A stretch of 48,797 nucleotides of DNA from Paenibacillus thermotolerans (GTDB lineage: Bacteria; Bacillota; Bacilli; Paenibacillales; YIM-B00363), in the NCBI RefSeq assembly GCF_028745515.1, contig NZ_JAQZSG010000035.1:1-48797 (forward strand), given 5' to 3'. This document shows positions 18,304 to 25,670 of this stretch, one piece after another. A model generated the notes under the pieces. The model was not told where the DNA came from. It worked only from the letters and a program-made list of their open reading frames with translations, and ran no database searches. The position numbers and the translations under genes are program-made. Position 1 is the first letter of the stretch, and each line of letters begins with the position of its first letter.

Positions 18304-19824
18304 ATGAATCTCTTGATCGGTATCGATATCGGAACGACGAACAGCAAGGTCGGCGTATTTACCGCGGAAGGCGAGGCGGTGCGGACCGTCAGCAAGCCGA
18401 CGGAGACGCTGCGCGACCGGCAGCTGGGATATTCCTACTACGATCCGAAGCGCATGTGGGAGAGCATTCGCTCGGCTTTGGCCGAAGCGTTGACAGGCTT
18501 GGAGGAGCACGATATCGCGGGCGTCGGCATTACGTCCATGGCGGAGAGCGGGCTGCTCGTCGACCGCCGGAGCGGAAAGCCGGTATCGCCGTTCCTGCCA
18601 TGGTTCGATACGTGCTCGGAGCCTCAGGCAGGACTAATGAAGCGCGAATCGGATCCTTTCGAGCGTTTCGTCCGCTCCGGTTTGCACGGCAGCTTCAAGC
18701 TCGGGCTTGCGAAGCTGCTGTGGCTGAAGGAGCATTACCCGGAATCGTTCACGGCGGAAGCCGGGGAGCCGGTCTGGCTGTCGGCTTCCGGCTGGATCGC
18801 ATACTGCTTGACCGGCTCATTCGCTTTCGATTATACGCTTGCCGCGCGGACTTATGCGTTCCGAATCGATAACAAAGCATGGGATAAGGAATGGATCCGG
18901 CATTTCGGATTATCCGCTTCCCTCTTTCCCGAGGCTTACCCAAGCGGCGCGATCGTCGGAAGAGTCCGCAAGGAGGCGGAAACAACCGGATTGAAAGCGG
19001 GAACACCCGTCGGCATCGCCGGACACGACCACGTCGCTTCGGCGCTTGCCGTCGGCGCCGTTGCGCCGGGAGTCGTCTACGACTCGATGGGTACCGCGGA
19101 GACGATGGTCGGAACGCTGGAGCCGAAGACGCTGACGAGAGAAGACTGGGAATCGGGGATTTCGTTCGGGCTTCATATCGCAGAGCGGCGCTATTTCTGG
19201 ATGGGCGGCCAATCGGCTTCGGGCGGCTCGGTGGAGTGGCTGCGAGGCGTGCTGGGCGAGCAGGAGTTAAGCTACGCCGATATATTGGCGCTGCTGGAAG
19301 AGACTGCTGCCCAGCCGACGGGAATGCTCTATTTCCCGTATTTGACGGGCAGCGGAGCGCCCCGCCACGACTCGAAGGTGAAGGCGAGCCTGATCGGCCT
19401 CGCCAAAGAGCACGGGAGGGGCGATATTATTAAAGCCGTACTCGAAGGTACGGCTTATCAGCTCGAGTTTATTAAGCGCAGCGCGGAACGGTTGTCGGGG
19501 CAGCGGATCGAGCGCCTCCTCGTTGTCGGCGGGGGCACGCGCAACCCGCACTGGCTGACGGTGAAGGCCGATATCACCGGCTGCACGCTGGAGCTTCCGG
19601 GCATCCCGGAAGCGAGCTTGCTCGGCGCGGCGATGGCCGCCGGCATCGGGGCCGGCGTGTATACGAGCGCCGAAGACGCTTACGCCGCCGTGAAGGGGCG
19701 GCGGGACAACAGCGCGAGCGTCGCTCCGGATGCGGCGCGCCACGAGGCGTACCGCGCGCTGTACGAGCGCGGCTTCGAGCCGCTGCAGGAGCCGCTGCGG
19801 CGATTTTTCGCCGACCGCGGGTAG
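18304..19824 (+). CDS. FGGY-family carbohydrate kinase
   Basis: 506 residues. The N-terminal ATPase phosphate loop IGIDIGTTNSKVGVF, the GHDHVASALAVGA segment and the C-terminal LLVVGGGTRNPHWL are hallmarks of the FGGY fold (xylulokinase, gluconokinase, glycerol kinase relatives). It phosphorylates a sugar or polyol using ATP. AGGAGCGAAG precedes the ATG. No sugar transporter or isomerase is adjacent except the TIM-barrel protein 2 kb upstream, so the substrate remains open. The 3' end is notably GC-rich, as is thpR, with which it converges 2 bases apart and with no visible terminator between. Confidence 0.9.
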   Translation: MNLLIGIDIGTTNSKVGVFTAEGEAVRTVSKPTETLRDRQLGYSYYDPKRMWESIRSALAEALTGLEEHDIAGVGITSMAESGLLVDRRSGKPVSPFLPWFDTCSEPQAGLMKRESDPFERFVRSGLHGSFKLGLAKLLWLKEHYPESFTAEAGEPVWLSASGWIAYCLTGSFAFDYTLAARTYAFRIDNKAWDKEWIRHFGLSASLFPEAYPSGAIVGRVRKEAETTGLKAGTPVGIAGHDHVASALAVGAVAPGVVYDSMGTAETMVGTLEPKTLTREDWESGISFGLHIAERRYFWMGGQSASGGSVEWLRGVLGEQELSYADILALLEETAAQPTGMLYFPYLTGSGAPRHDSKVKASLIGLAKEHGRGDIIKAVLEGTAYQLEFIKRSAERLSGQRIERLLVVGGGTRNPHWLTVKADITGCTLELPGIPEASLLGAAMAAGIGAGVYTSAEDAYAAVKGRRDNSASVAPDAARHEAYRALYERGFEPLQEPLRRFFADRG

Positions 19825-19826
19825 AG

Positions 19827-20438
19827 CTAATGTTCCTCGCTTGCGGCTCCCTCAAGCGGCAGCTGCGCAAGCGCTTCATAAGCAGGGCGCATGCCGAAGC
19901 GGGTGCGGTACAGCGTCAGCTCCCGGACGGTCCATTGCGACGCAGGGACGGGAGCGGCCGAATAAAGCATCGGTTTGGAGAAAGGCGTATCCCCGCCCCG
20001 GTAATTGCGCGCAACGGTAATGTGCGGACGGAACGGGCGCATTTCCTTCGCTACGCCTAAGCGTGCCGCCGCCTCCTCCGTCCTCGCATGCAGCTTCTCC
20101 AAAGCGTCCAAGCCGCTTCTTCCGCCGACTCCGCACCAAAGAATGCTTGGCGCGTTCGGACGGCCGAACACCCCGAGCGGCCCCAAGCTCAGCTCGAACG
20201 GAGCTTCGCCCCGAACGGCATTCCGCACGAGTGGGACAAGCTCCTCGCCGAGTTCAGGGTTCACATCCCCTATAAACTTAACGGTGACGTGCAAGTCGGC
20301 GGGATGCGTCCAACGGGCAAACGGAAGCGTTTCTTTCCAATTCGCGCAAGCCGACTGCAATGCTTCCTTCACGGACGGGGCCAGCGCGGCTGCAAAAAAT
20401 AAGCGAACGGTACCTTCAGCGCGTTGATCGTGTGACAA
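19827..20438 (-). CDS. thpR: RNA 2',3'-cyclic phosphodiesterase
   Basis: 203 residues of the 2H phosphoesterase (LigT/ThpR) family. The two HxTx motifs are HVTV (His50) and HITV (His139), spaced as expected, and the FFAA...LHVTVKF...RPHITVAR order is typical. The enzyme opens 2',3'-cyclic phosphates at RNA ends. It converges on the FGGY kinase and lies alone on the minus strand. The family assignment is secure; the physiological RNA substrate in Bacilli is not known to me. Confidence 0.93.
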   Translation of the reverse strand: MSHDQRAEGTVRLFFAAALAPSVKEALQSACANWKETLPFARWTHPADLHVTVKFIGDVNPELGEELVPLVRNAVRGEAPFELSLGPLGVFGRPNAPSILWCGVGGRSGLDALEKLHARTEEAAARLGVAKEMRPFRPHITVARNYRGGDTPFSKPMLYSAAPVPASQWTVRELTLYRTRFGMRPAYEALAQLPLEGAASEEH

Positions 20439-20493
20439 GGGGACGAACCTCCAGTTTTTTTATCTCATTTCTATCGTTCCCCGAAAAATCATT

Positions 20494-20510
20494 TTGTAAC
20501 AGAATTGTAA
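20494..20510. promoter_or_regulatory. 11-bp-phased TTGTAA direct repeats
   Basis: TTGTAA occurs at 20494-20499 and 20505-20510, one helical turn apart. The same arrangement occurs at 45080-45096. Read on the other strand it is TTACAA-N5-TTACAA, similar in layout to OmpR/PhoP-class tandem boxes. It lies between thpR and an orphan terminator, so either direction could be controlled. Confidence 0.3.
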
Positions 20511-20585
20511 TGCTAGCTTCATGATCGTTTAATATCCGGGAGTTATAGTAAGGATGACCCCCTTTTTGATAATATATTTATATCA

Positions 20586-20624
20586 AGCCTGCGGCAATGA
20601 CTGCCGCAGGCTACTTTCTTTTTT
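20586..20624 (+). terminator. Orphan intrinsic terminator upstream of the sigma factor gene
   Basis: A perfect 11-bp stem, AGCCTGCGGCA with TGCCGCAGGCT, has a 5-base loop and is followed by a T-rich run ending near 20624. No gene precedes it on the plus strand, since thpR runs away from it, so it either ends a short RNA from about 20540 or attenuates a long leader of the sigma gene. Confidence 0.85.
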
Positions 20625-20725
20625 AAGAACCTTCTTCCGAATTTACTAGCAATTGGAAGCGATTGGTGGTAAACTTTAACCAGTTAATAGTTTTCATAAT
20701 TTGTTTGAAATTGGAAGTGTTCCCT

Positions 20726-21241
20726 ATGCAAGCGTTGGACCAGCAATTCGGCCGGTTGTTTCATCAATACCGAGACCGAGTATATCATACAGCTTTTTAT
20801 GTAGTGAAGGATCCTCATTTGGCCCAGGATGTGACACAGGAAACGTTTTTGAAGGCATTCAGGCATCTGCATTCGATCAAGAACGACGGCAAAGAGGGAG
20901 CATGGCTGACGACCATCGCAACGCATGCGGCGATCGACGCCGTCCGCAAGCGGAGGTGCTGGAACGGCGTACCTATGGAGCACCTCGCCTTGGCTCAATC
21001 GGGCGGAGCTACGGCCGCCTGCGCTTTGGAGGATGAGGTGAGCGCCCGTCTGGAGACGGAGCGCGTGATGGCTCAGATCGGGAAGATGAAGAAGGAGTAC
21101 CGCGACGTGCTTCGGCTGAAGCTGTACAGCGGGCTCAAAGACGGAGAAATTGCCGGAATGCTGAATGTTTCTATCGGAACGATTAAATCTCGCATTCATC
21201 GGGCGAAGCGGCTGCTTCGCGATATGCAAATCAATAAATAG
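20726..21241 (+). CDS. ECF-type RNA polymerase sigma factor
   Basis: 171 residues. Sigma region 2 is visible (FHQYRDRVYHTAFYVV, QDVTQETFLKAFRHL) and region 4 near the end (YRDVLRLKLYSGLKDGEIAGMLNVSIGTIKSRIHRAKRLL). I chose ATG 20726 with GGAAG 8 bases upstream; the longer frame from 20663 adds a hydrophobic stretch not found in sigma factors. No classical zinc anti-sigma gene follows. Instead a 47-residue membrane microprotein starts 15 bases downstream, which makes that protein the candidate regulator or partner. Confidence 0.93.
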   Translation: MQALDQQFGRLFHQYRDRVYHTAFYVVKDPHLAQDVTQETFLKAFRHLHSIKNDGKEGAWLTTIATHAAIDAVRKRRCWNGVPMEHLALAQSGGATAACALEDEVSARLETERVMAQIGKMKKEYRDVLRLKLYSGLKDGEIAGMLNVSIGTIKSRIHRAKRLLRDMQINK

Positions 21242-21256
21242 CCGAAAGGAAGAGAG

Positions 21257-21400
21257 ATGATGTTTGAGCCGAAGCCGTTGTGGTTTTGGGCGGTTGGGAT
21301 TGCAGCCGTTACGATCGCTTTCGTCTTGGAAATTCGAGACCGCAAGAAGATGAGAAAAACAACGAAGGAAACGAAGCGGAACGAAGAAATGAACGGCTAA
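21257..21400 (+). CDS. 47-residue single-pass membrane microprotein next to the sigma factor
   Basis: A short open frame starting MMFEPKPLWFWAVGI has one clear membrane segment (residues about 8-25) followed by a very basic, lysine- and arginine-rich cytoplasmic tail (IRDRKKMRKTTKETKRNEE). GAAAGGAAGAGAG precedes the ATG, and it begins 15 bases after the sigma stop, so cotranscription is likely. The topology (short outside, basic tail inside) could hold a sigma factor or RNA polymerase at the membrane, as the small Yxl membrane proteins do for SigY in Bacillus; this is inference. I do not recognise a family. Confidence 0.75.
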   Translation: MMFEPKPLWFWAVGIAAVTIAFVLEIRDRKKMRKTTKETKRNEEMNG

Positions 21401-21530
21401 AACCAATATACTTGGGAACGCTAATACCGTATGGAAATCTTTGTCGGCGGATGCGTCCCCCTGCCTTGCGTTTGCGGCCGGCCGAATACAGGAGCTCCAA
21501 TGGCATCTGTGGTTCAGCTAGTCCGCAATG

Positions 21531-21539
21531 TGATATAAT
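21531..21539 (+). promoter_or_regulatory. Extended -10 promoter of the TPR-selenium operon
   Basis: TGATATAAT is a perfect extended -10. The -35 region (about 21511-21516) is poor, as is common with extended -10 promoters. It lies about 34 bases before the TTG start of the TPR protein. Confidence 0.65.
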
Positions 21540-21573
21540 GGGCGGTGAAAATCGAGGGAAGGGTGACACGCAG

Positions 21574-22248
21574 TTGGGCAAATTTTTTTTGTTCAGCTTG
21601 ATTTGGTGGATTACCGGAAACCCGATCTTTGCCGTCCTTATTTTATTGGCCATTGTTTATTTGTTGGATCGGCGATACGTCGGCTTGTTTCCAAGCATCA
21701 CAAGGCCCTTCGCGTTGAATCGGCGGCTGGCGAGGGCGAAGCAGGATATACGTGCCCGCCCGTTCGATATATCCGCCAAGCAGGAGGCTGCCTCCATTTT
21801 GGTGGAGAAAAAGCGCTACAAAGAGGCGCTCCCGCTCTTGCAGGACGTAGTTGCAAGAAGGGACGATTCCGCTGAAGCGTTTTGCGATTTGGGCATATGT
21901 GAATGTAAGTTGGGCAACACAAACGACGGAGAACGGCATCTGCAGAGAGCGCTCGAGCTCAATCCCCGCATTCGGTACGGCGAACCGTATTTGAGGCTGG
22001 CGGAGGCGTTTGTTCGTACGGATTCCGGGAAAGCGCTGGAGGCGCTGGAGCAATTCCGCGCCTTGAATTCCTCGTCCTGCGAATCATATTATCGTTTGGG
22101 GCAAATTTACGAGAAGCTTGAGAGAAAGCAGCAAGCCAAGGAGGCTTATCGGGAAGCCGCCGTAGTTTACCGCGCGCTCCCCGCTTACAAGCGGAAGACG
22201 GAGCGCCGCTGGGCGTTGCTTTCTCTCTTGCGCAGGAACGTTGTATAA
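21574..22248 (+). CDS. Membrane-anchored TPR protein
   Basis: 224 residues. An N-terminal membrane region (LFSLIWWITGNPIFAVLILLAIVYLL) is followed by tetratricopeptide-like helices from about residue 60 (KKRYKEALPLLQDVVARRDDSAEAFCDLGICECKLGNTNDGERHLQRALELNP...). It probably scaffolds protein contacts at the membrane. TTG 21574 is preceded by AAGGGTGA at 7 bases; the open frame continues further upstream but that part contains the promoter and overlaps the microprotein gene. First gene of a tight operon with selD and mnmH. Confidence 0.82.
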   Translation: MGKFFLFSLIWWITGNPIFAVLILLAIVYLLDRRYVGLFPSITRPFALNRRLARAKQDIRARPFDISAKQEAASILVEKKRYKEALPLLQDVVARRDDSAEAFCDLGICECKLGNTNDGERHLQRALELNPRIRYGEPYLRLAEAFVRTDSGKALEALEQFRALNSSSCESYYRLGQIYEKLERKQQAKEAYREAAVVYRALPAYKRKTERRWALLSLLRRNVV

Positions 22249-22269
22249 CAGAAAGCGGGGAAACTGCGA

Positions 22270-22377
22270 ATGGGTCGCGATGTATCCGAAGCCATGTTCA
22301 TTTTGCTCATTATTGTTTTTACATTTGTAATCACAGCGGCACGGCTCAAGCGCAAAGGGAGAAAAAAGAGACCGTAA
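22270..22377 (+). CDS. 35-residue membrane microprotein inside the selenium operon
   Basis: Reads MGRDVSEAMFILLII, one membrane helix (about residues 8-24), then a basic tail (RLKRKGRKKRP). GCGGGG lies 9 bases before the ATG. It sits 21 bases after the TPR gene and 23 before the next gene, the spacing of a real operon member. Too short for family recognition. Its design (short N-terminus, one helix, basic tail) resembles the 47-residue microprotein next to the sigma factor 1 kb upstream. Confidence 0.7.
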   Translation: MGRDVSEAMFILLIIVFTFVITAARLKRKGRKKRP

Positions 22378-22400
22378 CGCACAGGGGGCAACAGTAAACA

Positions 22401-22868
22401 ATGTATTACATCAATGAAGATCAAATCCGGCTGCGGCTTGAATTCATTCCGACGATTACCGGGGTGTTGCGGCGGCTCGCGGAAGAAGACAACCGGGATC
22501 GCTACGACGCGGTATCGGGCTTCGCGGAGGAAAGAGCGCTGCATCTCGCGATTGAAGTGGTGACGGATGTAGGCAGTCTGCTGATCGATAAGTTTATCCT
22601 GCGCGATGCCAGCAGCTATGAGGATATCGTTGACATCATTCGAATGGAAGGCGTGCTGCCTGATGAGACGGCCGGCCGCTTCCGCGAGCTGATCGGTCAT
22701 CGGCGTGCGCTTACGCAGCAATATATGGAGCTCGACAGAACGAAGCTGCGGCCGAAAGAGGAGCTTCTGGCGGTTGCCGATTTATTGGATGAATTTCCGA
22801 AGCACGTGAATGCTTTTATTGAGAAAGAGATGGCGGGCTTTATCGCTCCGGAAGGGCCGAAAGCATAG
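22401..22868 (+). CDS. HepT/DUF86-like (YutE-type) helical protein with degenerate catalytic motif
   Basis: 155 residues, all-helical. The ERALHLAIEVVTDVGSLLIDKF segment and the following EGVLP...AGRFRELIGHRR resemble the HEPN/HepT (DUF86) family, where an R-x4-H-x-Y motif forms the RNase active site. Here it reads RELIGHRR, so the tyrosine is replaced by arginine. No MntA-type nucleotidyltransferase is adjacent. A nuclease toxin is therefore unlikely, and a domesticated HEPN protein is more plausible. AGGGGGC precedes the ATG. It lies between the microprotein and selD in one operon. Confidence 0.75.
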   Translation: MYYINEDQIRLRLEFIPTITGVLRRLAEEDNRDRYDAVSGFAEERALHLAIEVVTDVGSLLIDKFILRDASSYEDIVDIIRMEGVLPDETAGRFRELIGHRRALTQQYMELDRTKLRPKEELLAVADLLDEFPKHVNAFIEKEMAGFIAPEGPKA

Positions 22869-22905
22869 TCCGCAAAAAATTTAGACTTAAGGAGGAAATA
22901 CCACG

Positions 22906-23958
22906 ATGAGCGAATCGCAAGCCTTGAAATTGACCTCGTACACGACCAAAGGCGGCTGCGGGTGCAAAATCGGACCCGGAGAGCTGTCCGGCATTCTCGC
23001 CAGCATTCCGAAAAGCGAACGACACCCTAACCTGCTGGTCGGCACCGAGACGAACGACGATGCCGGCGTATATAAATTAACGGACGACCTCGCCTTGGTG
23101 CAGACGGTCGATTTTTTTACACCGATTGTGGATGACCCGTACGATTTCGGGCAAGTAGCTTCCGCGAATGCGCTTAGCGACGTGTATGCAATGGGCGGAA
23201 CGCCGGTAACCGTGCTGAACTTGGTTGCGTTCCCGATTTCGAAGCTGGACCGGTCCGTGCTCGCGGAAATTTTGCGCGGAGCTTCCGACAAAGTTAGAGA
23301 AGCCGGAGCTACGCTGGTCGGCGGCCATTCCATCGACGACAACGAACCGAAGTTCGGTCTCGCGGTGACGGGGACGATACACCCGGATAAAGTGTTGACG
23401 AACGCAGGCGTACGGCCGGGCGACAGGCTGATTTTGACGAAGCCGATCGGCGTCGGCATCCTTACAACGGCGATTAAACGGGACAAGCTGTCTCCTGAAG
23501 AAATAAAGAGAGTAACTGCCGTGATGACGCAGCTGAATAAGAAGGCTGCGGAAATTATGGCCGGCTATGAAGTTCATGCGTGCACCGACGTAACCGGGTT
23601 CGGGCTGATCGGCCATGCGCTTGAGATGGCTAAGGGCAGCGGCTTCGGCATTCGCATCCGCAAAGGAGCCGTTCCCGTCCTGCCGCGGGTACGGGAGCTT
23701 GCCGAGGACGGCGTAGTGCCGGGCGGATCAAAAAACAATTTCCGCCACGTCGAGCCGCATGTCGACTTTGACCCCGCGATCGACGACATCGACAGACTCA
23801 TTTTGTGCGATGCGGTCACTTCGGGCGGTCTGTTGATCGCGGTGAACGCAGAGCAGGCGGAGAAGCTGCATGGCGAGCTGCTTGAAGCGGGATTGGAAGC
23901 GGCCATGATCGGCGAAGCGGCGGACGAGCACCACGGCCGTATCGTCGTCACCGAATAG
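22906..23958 (+). CDS. selD: Selenide, water dikinase (selenophosphate synthetase)
   Basis: 350 residues. It makes selenophosphate from selenide and ATP. The N-terminal glycine-rich loop KGGCGCKIGPGEL carries catalytic Cys18 and Lys21, equivalent to Cys17 and Lys20 of the Escherichia coli enzyme; the active-site residue is cysteine, not selenocysteine. Further signatures are NDDAGVY, VDFFTPIVDDPYDFGQVASANALSDVYAMGG and VGGHSIDDNEPKFGLAVTG. A GGAGG site precedes the ATG. The downstream mnmH uses its product. No selA, selB or selC is in the window. Confidence 0.96.
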   Translation: MSESQALKLTSYTTKGGCGCKIGPGELSGILASIPKSERHPNLLVGTETNDDAGVYKLTDDLALVQTVDFFTPIVDDPYDFGQVASANALSDVYAMGGTPVTVLNLVAFPISKLDRSVLAEILRGASDKVREAGATLVGGHSIDDNEPKFGLAVTGTIHPDKVLTNAGVRPGDRLILTKPIGVGILTTAIKRDKLSPEEIKRVTAVMTQLNKKAAEIMAGYEVHACTDVTGFGLIGHALEMAKGSGFGIRIRKGAVPVLPRVRELAEDGVVPGGSKNNFRHVEPHVDFDPAIDDIDRLILCDAVTSGGLLIAVNAEQAEKLHGELLEAGLEAAMIGEAADEHHGRIVVTE

Positions 23959-23974
23959 AGAGGAAGAATAACGC

Positions 23975-25033
23975 TTGGTAGAAGATATATCCGTCGAGGA
24001 ATTTGTCGCGCTGTTAAACAAGGGAGGGATTGTCCCGATCGACGTCCGCTCGCCGGGAGAATTTGAGGAAGGCACGATTCCCGGAAGCCTCAACATTCCT
24101 TTGTTCGATAATGAAGAACGGCGGGAGATCGGTATCGCTTATAAACAGGAAAGCGTTGACGCCGCTAAAGACCGGGGACTTGAGATCGTCTCCGCAAAGC
24201 TTCCGCAGTTTATTCGCGAGCTGCAGTCGATACCGGGAAGAAAAGCCGTATTTTGCTGGAGAGGCGGCATGCGCAGCAAAACGTCCGCCACGCTGCTGTC
24301 GATTGTAGCCGGCAGGGTATACAGGGTAAAAGGCGGCATCCGCGAATATCGCCGTTGGGTCGTCGATACGCTGCAATCGTGGAATTTCACGCAGCAGGCG
24401 ATTGTGATCAACGGGTATACCGGCACTGGAAAAACCGCTATTCTCCGAATGCTGCATGAGAAGGGTTATCCTGTGCTGGATTTGGAGGCGTTGGCCGGCC
24501 ATCGCGGGTCGATCTTCGGAGCGGTCGGCATGGAGCCCAACAATCAAAGAACGTTCGATTCGCTGCTCGTCCACGAGCTCATTCGGTTGAAGGACACTCC
24601 TTATTTGCTCATGGAGGGTGAAAGCCGGCGCATCGGGAAAGCGATAATGCCGGATTTTCTGGTTGAGGCGAAGGAACGGGCCGTGCAGCTTTACTTGGAA
24701 ATGCCCGTGAAGGAAAGAGTTCGGAACATTTTGAGCGATTACGCGCCCGAGCAGTATAAAGCGGAATGCCTTGAAGCTTTTCGTCGGATCGAACGCAAAA
24801 TCCATACGCCTGTGGCCGCCCGAATACGCAAAGCGATGGAAGAGGACCGGTTTGCGGAAGCCGTGCAGCTGCTATTGGAATATTATTACGATCCGAAATA
24901 CGAGTATACAATCGGCGAGTACGCCGCGGAGCTTGTTACCCTGCAAGCGGACAATGTGAAGGAAGCGGCGGAGAAGATTGAAGTATACTTGAAAAAGTGG
25001 ACGAAAAAGGCGGAAAGAGCAAAGCACGTCTAA
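23975..25033 (+). CDS. mnmH: tRNA 2-selenouridine synthase
   Basis: 352 residues. It replaces sulfur by selenium at wobble 2-thiouridine using selenophosphate. The N-terminal rhodanese domain carries the catalytic cysteine Cys94 in FCWRGGMRS, and the C-terminal P-loop domain has GYTGTGKT at residues 147-154. The start is TTG with GAGGA about 10 bases upstream, 16 bases after selD, so the two are cotranscribed. A strong terminator follows. Confidence 0.95.
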   Translation: MVEDISVEEFVALLNKGGIVPIDVRSPGEFEEGTIPGSLNIPLFDNEERREIGIAYKQESVDAAKDRGLEIVSAKLPQFIRELQSIPGRKAVFCWRGGMRSKTSATLLSIVAGRVYRVKGGIREYRRWVVDTLQSWNFTQQAIVINGYTGTGKTAILRMLHEKGYPVLDLEALAGHRGSIFGAVGMEPNNQRTFDSLLVHELIRLKDTPYLLMEGESRRIGKAIMPDFLVEAKERAVQLYLEMPVKERVRNILSDYAPEQYKAECLEAFRRIERKIHTPVAARIRKAMEEDRFAEAVQLLLEYYYDPKYEYTIGEYAAELVTLQADNVKEAAEKIEVYLKKWTKKAERAKHV

Positions 25034-25047
25034 TCGCAAATTATGAG

Positions 25048-25090
25048 TCGCCCTTCCCTCGGAAACATTCTGCGGGAAGGGCGATTTTTT
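25048..25090 (+). terminator. Intrinsic terminator of the selenium operon
   Basis: TCGCCCTTCCC (25048-25058) pairs perfectly with GGGAAGGGCGA (25074-25084), 15-base loop, followed by six T. Confidence 0.92.
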
Positions 25091-25107
25091 ATAGGAATTA
25101 CTGCAGC

Positions 25108-25359
25108 TTACTACTATAACTCCAGAGCGGCAATATTGTAGGCAGGAACGCAAGTTGTATGTAGATACGCATTATTACCATAACTCCGGTACGACGATGT
25201 AGTAGGGAAGAGCGCGTAATTATCATCACTCCGGAGCTGCGGGAACGGATTATCACCATAACTCCGGAGCTGCGATGTAGTACGTAAGAAGCATATTCAC
25301 CACTGCTTAAGAGCCGCGTTGTTGTATGTAAGAATGCATTATCACCATAACTCCGGTAG
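25108..25359. repeat. Intergenic array of five to six degenerate repeats (TTATCACCATAACTCCGG)
   Basis: Similar units start near 25108, 25172, 25220, 25250, 25294 and 25339, 30-64 bases apart. The core is TTATYACCATAACTCCGG followed by AGC or TAG, and several copies continue with similar GCGATGTAGTAxG stretches. The same 18-mer, with one change, occurs at 37730-37747 in the other repeat zone. An open frame on the minus strand through these repeats (25098-25643) only reiterates the repeat and has no RBS or known domain. Confidence 0.7.
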
Positions 25360-25408
25360 CACTTTTTTTGAGAAGGTTGACGAAAATAAGTATGTGAACA
25401 CAGAAATC

Positions 25409-25610
25409 TTCCGGGGTCATGTATATAAAAGGTTATCGGATAGATTCCGCCGCTCAGAGTTGCGTTAATAAATGGATTTGGGAGAAAATCCTTGGTTGAT
25501 TCCATAACTGGAGTTGGGACAGGTTCCGCGCTTCCGGTGTCAAGTATATAAAAGAGTTGTGGGATAGGTTCCGCGGTTACGTACATAAATGGGTATGGGA
25601 GAGGGTCAAA
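25409..25610. repeat. Two diverged direct repeats 123 bp apart
   Basis: TTCCGGGGTCATGTATATAA at 25409 and TTCCGGTGTCAAGTATATAA at 25532 begin two diverged units that continue with GGATAGATTCCGC / GGATAGGTTCCGC and AATAAATGG / CATAAATGG. The region 25360-25670 has no supported gene. Possibly a degenerate mobile or intergenic repeat. Confidence 0.55.
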
Positions 25611-25670
25611 AATCGCTCCGGGGCCATTTATCTGCATGTTCATGGTAAAGATGCCCCCGCTTTGGCCGCA

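Noticed and set aside
20554-20649. 31-codon open frame crossing the orphan terminator
   Set aside because: The frame runs through a perfect terminator stem and lacks a spaced RBS, so it is unlikely to be translated.
21280-21573. N-terminal extension of the TPR protein
   Set aside because: It overlaps the 47-residue microprotein in another frame and contains the extended -10 promoter.
22401-22868. Active HepT/MntA toxin-antitoxin module
   Set aside because: The catalytic tyrosine is missing and no nucleotidyltransferase gene is adjacent.
25108-25359. CRISPR array
   Set aside because: Repeats are short, degenerate and irregularly spaced without uniform spacers, and no cas genes are nearby.
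25098-25643. 181-residue minus-strand open frame through the repeat zone
   Set aside because: It mainly translates the repeats (reiterated SSGVMVI), has no RBS or known domain, and the repeat phase is not codon-like.
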